Source of the DNA: Acidobacteriota bacterium
Lineage (GTDB): Bacteria > Acidobacteriota > JAAYUB01
Reading direction: 5' to 3'
Assembly (NCBI GenBank): GCA_029565065.1
Contig: JAKQOW010000048.1
Coordinates: 1-64,000 of the forward strand
Length of the DNA: 64,000 bases
Position 1 is the first letter of the stretch; the number at the start of each line of letters is the position of its first letter. Of the stretch, positions 60,432-64,000 are shown piece by piece. Both the position numbers and the translations under genes were made by a program. The notes under the pieces are model-generated. The model saw nothing but the letters and a program-made list of their open reading frames with translations, was not told the DNA's origin and did not search any database.

Positions 60432-61285
60432 GCGGCGCTCCGGGCGGTTCCGCCGGCGTCAACGGGAGCCTCATGCTGGCCGCCGCCATCCAGATGGAAT
60501 CGGGCCCCGACTTCGAGCGGAACCTGGACCGGGCCGTGCAGCTGGTGGAGCTGGCCCGCTCCCGCGGCGCCGAACTGATCGCCCTGCCCGAGAATTTCTC
60601 CTTCCTCCGCGTCGGTGACGTCCCGTTCCTGACTCACCGTCTGGATTCGCCGCTGGTCCGCCGGCTCCGCGAGCTGGCCGGCCGCCTGGGGATCTACCTG
60701 CTGGCCGGTTCCTTCCACGAGGAAGTCCCGGACGCCGACAAAATGTTCAACACCAGTCTGCTGCTGGGCCCCGACGGCGGCATCCTGGCCGCCTACCGCA
60801 AGATTCACCTGTTCGACATCGGGCTGGAAGACGGGCACGGCTTCCGGGAATCGGCCCGCTTCCACGCGGGGGATGAGGCGGTGGTCTGCGCCACGCCGCT
60901 GGCCACCTTCGGTCTGTCCGTCTGCTATGATCTGCGGTTTCCCGAGCTGTACCGGCGGCTGTCGGCCGCGGGCGCCGAGGTGCTCCTGGTCCCGTCGGCG
61001 TTCACCGAGGCGACCGGCAAGGACCACTGGGAGGTTCTCGTCCGGTGCCGGGCCATCGAGAACCTGTGCTACGTCATCGCTCCAGCCCTGACCGGCCGGC
61101 CCGCGCCCCGGATCCGCAACTGGGGACACAGCCTGATCGTGGACCCCTGGGGGAACGTCCTGGCCGGCGCCGGCGAGCGGGAGGCGGTGATCACCGCCGA
61201 GATCGACCGCGCCTATCTGCTGGAAAAACGCCGGCAGCTTCCCGCTCTGGACCACCGTCGGCTGGATATCCACTCCGCCGAATGA
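60428..61285 (+). CDS. Carbon-nitrogen hydrolase, Nit1-like
   Basis: A 285-residue nitrilase-superfamily amidase. The catalytic triad appears as Glu in LIALPENFSF, Lys in AYRKIHLFD and Cys in VCYDLRFPELYR. The full signature GLSVCYDLRFPELYRRLSA fits the Nit/DUF-type clade that repairs deaminated glutathione, though other amide substrates are possible. It follows the radical SAM gene with a 4-nt overlap. Confidence 0.88.
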   Translation: MSGAPGGSAGVNGSLMLAAAIQMESGPDFERNLDRAVQLVELARSRGAELIALPENFSFLRVGDVPFLTHRLDSPLVRRLRELAGRLGIYLLAGSFHEEVPDADKMFNTSLLLGPDGGILAAYRKIHLFDIGLEDGHGFRESARFHAGDEAVVCATPLATFGLSVCYDLRFPELYRRLSAAGAEVLLVPSAFTEATGKDHWEVLVRCRAIENLCYVIAPALTGRPAPRIRNWGHSLIVDPWGNVLAGAGEREAVITAEIDRAYLLEKRRQLPALDHRRLDIHSAE

Positions 61286-61395
61286 CCCTCCCTCGGACAG
61301 GTTGGTCGGACAGCCCGGCGGCAGCCGCCGGCGAGTGCGCGCGCGCCGGTGGTGGCGCAGCCTCCGCGCACCGTCGGCGCCGGGCCGGCCGACGG

Positions 61396-61424
61396 TTGAA
61401 ACGCCGGGGCCCGTATGTTATAAG
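61396..61424 (+). promoter_or_regulatory. Predicted promoter of meaB
   Basis: TTGAAA (61396-61401), a 17-nt spacer and TATAAG (61419-61424). Start near 61431, 27 nt before meaB. The 172-nt gap is otherwise featureless. Confidence 0.6.
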
Positions 61425-61457
61425 GGTGCGTTTGACCGCAAGGGACAGCAAGGACTC

Positions 61458-62399
61458 ATGGACGATATGCTGGAACTCATCCGCAACGGCGACCGCCGCC
61501 TCCTGGCCAAGGCCATCAGCCGGATCGAAAACGGCTCACCGGACGCCGTCGATCTCCTGAAGCAGGCGTTCCCCCTGACCGGCCACGCCTGCGTCATCGG
61601 CATCACCGGTTCGCCCGGCGCCGGCAAGAGCTCGCTGGTGGACCGGCTCACGGAGCACGTGCGGCGGCGCGGGCACACGGTCGCCGTGGTGGCGGTGGAC
61701 CCGTCCAGCCCCTTCACCGGCGGCGCCATCCTGGGGGATCGCGTCCGGATGCAGCGGCACGCCACCGATCCCGGCGCCTTCATCCGGAGCATGGCCACCC
61801 GCGGCAACATGGGCGGACTCTCGGCCACTACCGCCGACGTGGTGTTGCTGCTGGATGCCGCCGGTTTCGACTTCATCCTCGTCGAAACGGTGGGTGTGGG
61901 CCAGGACGAGGTGGACATCGTCAAGACCGCCCGGATCTGCGTGGTGGTGCTCGTCCCCGGCATGGGTGATGACATCCAGGCGATCAAGGCGGGAATCATG
62001 GAAATCGGCGACATCTTCGTGATCAACAAATCGGACCGCGACGGCGTGATCAAGACGGAGCAGGAGATCCGGGCGATTCTGGCCATGAACACCCGGGCCG
62101 ACGGCTGGGAGCCCCCGGTGGTCAAGACGGTGGCCATCCGTGACGAAGGCATCGACTCGCTTTTCGCGGCGATCGCGGATCTCCGGCAGCAGCAGGCTTC
62201 CGGCCGCGACCCGGGCCGCTTCGCCCTGCCCGCCGCCCGGGAGAAGCTGCTCCAGCTCTCGCGCGACCGCGTGTTTCAGGAGTTTCTGCGCCGCACCGGC
62301 TTCGAGGAGCAGCTGGACGCGCTGGCGCAAAAAGTCTTGGACAAATCCGCGGATCCCTATTCTATAATAGACACTTTCCTGAGTAAGTTTGGCCGTTAG
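61458..62399 (+). CDS. meaB: Methylmalonyl-CoA mutase-associated GTPase MeaB
   Basis: A 313-residue GTPase of the MeaB/ArgK type that protects and reloads adenosylcobalamin-dependent methylmalonyl-CoA mutase. The G1 motif is GITGSPGAGKSSLVD, then AVVAVDPSSPFTGGAILGDR, ETVGVGQDEVDI and INKSDRDG. I start at ATG 61458, with AGGA upstream. It is followed after 11 nt by mce, but no mutase gene is in the window. Confidence 0.95.
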   Translation: MDDMLELIRNGDRRLLAKAISRIENGSPDAVDLLKQAFPLTGHACVIGITGSPGAGKSSLVDRLTEHVRRRGHTVAVVAVDPSSPFTGGAILGDRVRMQRHATDPGAFIRSMATRGNMGGLSATTADVVLLLDAAGFDFILVETVGVGQDEVDIVKTARICVVVLVPGMGDDIQAIKAGIMEIGDIFVINKSDRDGVIKTEQEIRAILAMNTRADGWEPPVVKTVAIRDEGIDSLFAAIADLRQQQASGRDPGRFALPAAREKLLQLSRDRVFQEFLRRTGFEEQLDALAQKVLDKSADPYSIIDTFLSKFGR

Positions 62400-62410
62400 G
62401 AGGCGCCAGC

Positions 62411-62821
62411 GTGTTCACCAAGATCGATCATATCGGGATCGCCGTCACGGCTCTTGACGACATCCTGAAATTCTATCAGGACGCCCTCGGGCTGCACCTT
62501 CACGAAATCGAAGAGGTGCCCGAGCAGAAGGTTAGGGTGGCCATGTTCCCGGTCGGCGAGACCAACCTGGAGTTCCTGGAACCCACCTCCCCCGATTCCC
62601 CCATCGCCAAATTCCTCGAGAAAAAGGGACAGGGCATCCACCACGTCTCGATCGGCGTGGAGGATATCGACCGCGTACTGGCGGAGCTCAAGGCCCGCGG
62701 CGCCCGACTGATCAATGAGACCCCGGTCATCGGCGCCGGCGGCAAGCGGATCGCCTTCGTCCACCCGGCGTCCACGTCCGGCATCCTCCTGGAACTCAGC
62801 CAGGCCCCCCTCCCCCGCTGA
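62411..62821 (+). CDS. mce: Methylmalonyl-CoA epimerase
   Basis: A 136-residue glyoxalase-fold enzyme with metal ligands His in DHIGIAV and HHVSIGV and the acidic residue in ILLELSQ. It converts the 2S and 2R forms of methylmalonyl-CoA, feeding propionate/succinate metabolism with the mutase. GTG start after GGAGGCGCC. It is probably co-transcribed with meaB and the MTA phosphorylase gene. Confidence 0.94.
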   Translation: MFTKIDHIGIAVTALDDILKFYQDALGLHLHEIEEVPEQKVRVAMFPVGETNLEFLEPTSPDSPIAKFLEKKGQGIHHVSIGVEDIDRVLAELKARGARLINETPVIGAGGKRIAFVHPASTSGILLELSQAPLPR

Positions 62822-62846
62822 ACCCCGGCCAGGCAGGAGACACGTC

Positions 62847-63728
62847 ATGCTTCCCATCACCATCGGCATCATCGGCGGCAGCGGCTTGTACAAGATGAAG
62901 GATCTCTCCGACGTGGAGGAGATCAAGGTCGAGACTCCGTTCGGCCCCCCCAGCGACAATTTCATCGTCGGCACGCTAGCCAAGCGCCGGGTGGCGTTCC
63001 TCCCGCGCCACGGCCGCGGCCACCGGTTCCTGCCCTCCGAGATCAACTACCGGGCCAATGTGTTCGGCTTCAAGAAACTGGGCGTACGCCAGGTGATTTC
63101 CATCTCGGCGGTCGGCTCGCTGAAAGAGGAGCACCAGCCGCTGGACATCATCCTGCCCGACCAGTTCATCGACCGCACCTTCCGGCGCGCCGCCACGTTT
63201 TTCGGCGACGGCGTCGTCGGTCACATCGCGTTCGGTGATCCCCTCTGTCGCCATCTGGTTAACAGCGTCGCCCAGGGCGCGCAGAACGCCGAAATCACGG
63301 TGAAGGTCAGGGGAACCTACCTCTGCATGGAAGGGCCCGCGTTTTCCACCCGGGCCGAGAGCCAGCTCTACCGCAGCTGGGGGCTCGATATCATCGGCAT
63401 GACCAACGCCACGGAGGCCAAGCTGTTCCGCGAGGCGGAAATCTGCTACGCGACCATCGCCCTGGTCACCGACTACGACTGCTGGCATCAGTCCGAAGCG
63501 CCGGTCACGGTGGACATGATCATCGAGAACCTGAGCCGGAACAACGAGAACGCCCAGCGGATCCTGAAAGAGACGGTGAAGGTGCTGCCCGAAGACCGGG
63601 ACTGCACCTGCCACCACGCGCTCAAGGACGCGCTCATCACGCAGCCCGACAGCATCCCGCAATCCACCCGGGAGAAGCTGGCCCTGATCATCGGCCACTA
63701 CCTGCCGGAGAAATCCAAGTCGGAGTAA
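62847..63728 (+). CDS. mtnP: S-methyl-5'-thioadenosine phosphorylase
   Basis: A 293-residue nucleoside phosphorylase. The phosphate-binding IGIIGGSGLYKMKD, PRHGRGHRFLPSEINYRAN, CMEGPAFSTRAESQLYR and GMTNATEAKLFREAEICYAT with VTDYDCWH match the MTAP clade. It releases adenine and methylthioribose-1-phosphate from MTA, so complements AhcY in SAM-product recycling. The ATG at 62847 follows GCAGGAGA. It precedes a PfkB kinase, perhaps acting on a related sugar or nucleoside. Confidence 0.93.
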   Translation: MLPITIGIIGGSGLYKMKDLSDVEEIKVETPFGPPSDNFIVGTLAKRRVAFLPRHGRGHRFLPSEINYRANVFGFKKLGVRQVISISAVGSLKEEHQPLDIILPDQFIDRTFRRAATFFGDGVVGHIAFGDPLCRHLVNSVAQGAQNAEITVKVRGTYLCMEGPAFSTRAESQLYRSWGLDIIGMTNATEAKLFREAEICYATIALVTDYDCWHQSEAPVTVDMIIENLSRNNENAQRILKETVKVLPEDRDCTCHHALKDALITQPDSIPQSTREKLALIIGHYLPEKSKSE

Positions 63729-63789
63729 CCGCCGGCGCCGTCGCCCATCACCATCGCCGCGAACCCGGAAGTCTCATCGGAGGACGCCC

Positions 63790-64000
63790 ATGTCCCTGCT
63801 CGCCATCGGATCCGTCGCGTTCGACAGTGTCACGACCCCCTTCGGCCGGGCGGAGCGGGTGGTGGGGGGTTCCGCCACCTACTTCAGCCTGGTGGCCAGC
63901 TTCTTCACCGACGTCGCCGTCGTCGCGGTGGTCGGCGAGGATTTCACCGACGAGCACCTCCGGATCTTCCTGGACCACGGGATCGATATCCGCCAGATCC
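63790..64000 (+). CDS. PfkB-family sugar/nucleoside kinase, 3' end outside window
   Basis: The first 70 residues of a ribokinase-type enzyme: MSLLAIGSVAFDSVTTPFGR, GGSATYFSLVAS and VVGEDF are the family N-terminal blocks. The stop codon is beyond the window edge. GGAGGAC precedes the start. Its position after the MTA phosphorylase hints at a nucleoside or thioribose substrate, but the specificity cannot be read from this fragment. Confidence 0.8.
   Translation, partial: MSLLAIGSVAFDSVTTPFGRAERVVGGSATYFSLVASFFTDVAVVAVVGEDFTDEHLRIFLDHGIDIRQI

Overview
The window is a GC-rich bacterial chromosome segment packed with core and envelope genes. I see no insertion sequence, phage gene, integrase, rRNA or CRISPR array. 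No stretch over 300 bases lacks a gene; the longest gaps, about 5409-5676 and 11668-11952, are regulatory. The gene set suggests a Gram-negative anaerobe of the Acidobacteriota or a relative: type IV pilus minor pilins with PilY1, lolA/lspA, a Wza/Wzc export pair, a DUF6599-like protein, a four-subunit 2-oxoacid:ferredoxin oxidoreductase and methylmalonyl-CoA pathway accessories. The phylum is inferred from gene content, not from a marker gene.

Layout. 0-5.4 kb (minus): minor pilin operon pilV-pilW-pilX-pilY1 behind a promoter with several inverted repeats. 5.7-7.6 kb: glycosyltransferase and a zinc-ribbon membrane protein. 7.7-10.3 kb: ECF sigma, anti-sigma and a double-PDZ protein that looks like a dead HtrA-type protease. 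10.4-13.1 kb: ahcY, a GNAT acetyltransferase and a PAS/Cys-motif protein. 13.1-15.1 kb (minus): Crp/Fnr regulator, a 71-residue stand-alone histidine-kinase DHp domain and an HD-GYP response regulator in one overlapping operon. 15.2-21.3 kb (minus): NapH-NapG-like fused ferredoxin membrane protein, DUF362 protein, DUF6599-like protein, cell-wall amidase and a DUF503 protein, continuing the infB-nusA-rimP operon (21.3-25.7 kb). 25.8-32.1 kb (minus): mutarotase-fold protein, fused formiminotransferase-cyclodeaminase, tRNA-Ser(GGA), a TtcA-like enzyme, an acylating aldehyde dehydrogenase with an unusual tail and a NusG paralogue.

32.3-37.8 kb (plus): rodZ, a repeat-like protein, lytic transglycosylase, glmS and galU. 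37.9-47.5 kb: an exopolysaccharide/envelope cluster with export lipoprotein-like protein, BY-kinase, FecR-like, PEGA-like, SUMF1-like, PHP phosphatase, TPR protein and O-antigen ligase-like protein, preceded by a leader that can fold. 47.5-50.3 kb: SRP RNA, dnaX, ybaB, recR. 50.4-53.4 kb: gamma-delta-alpha-beta 2-oxoacid:ferredoxin oxidoreductase. 53.6-56.1 kb (minus): STAS protein, RsbW-like kinase and a hybrid histidine kinase. 56.2-64 kb: coiled-coil membrane protein, lspA-lolA, DnaJ-like protein, radical SAM protein, nitrilase, meaB, mce, MTA phosphorylase and a PfkB kinase cut by the window edge.

How it fits together. GlmS and GalU supply UDP-sugar precursors. The BY-kinase and PHP phosphatase probably control polymer export, and the NusG paralogue is a candidate antiterminator for the long export operon. 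Pilus, HD-GYP, partner-switch and ECF modules indicate surface and stress control. The ferredoxin oxidoreductase, MeaB/Mce and aldehyde dehydrogenase point to ferredoxin-linked fermentation. The most unusual items are the minimal DHp protein in the Crp/HD-GYP operon, the pseudoprotease in the ECF operon, the NapH-NapG fusion, the aldehyde dehydrogenase tail, and the export cluster with its leader.
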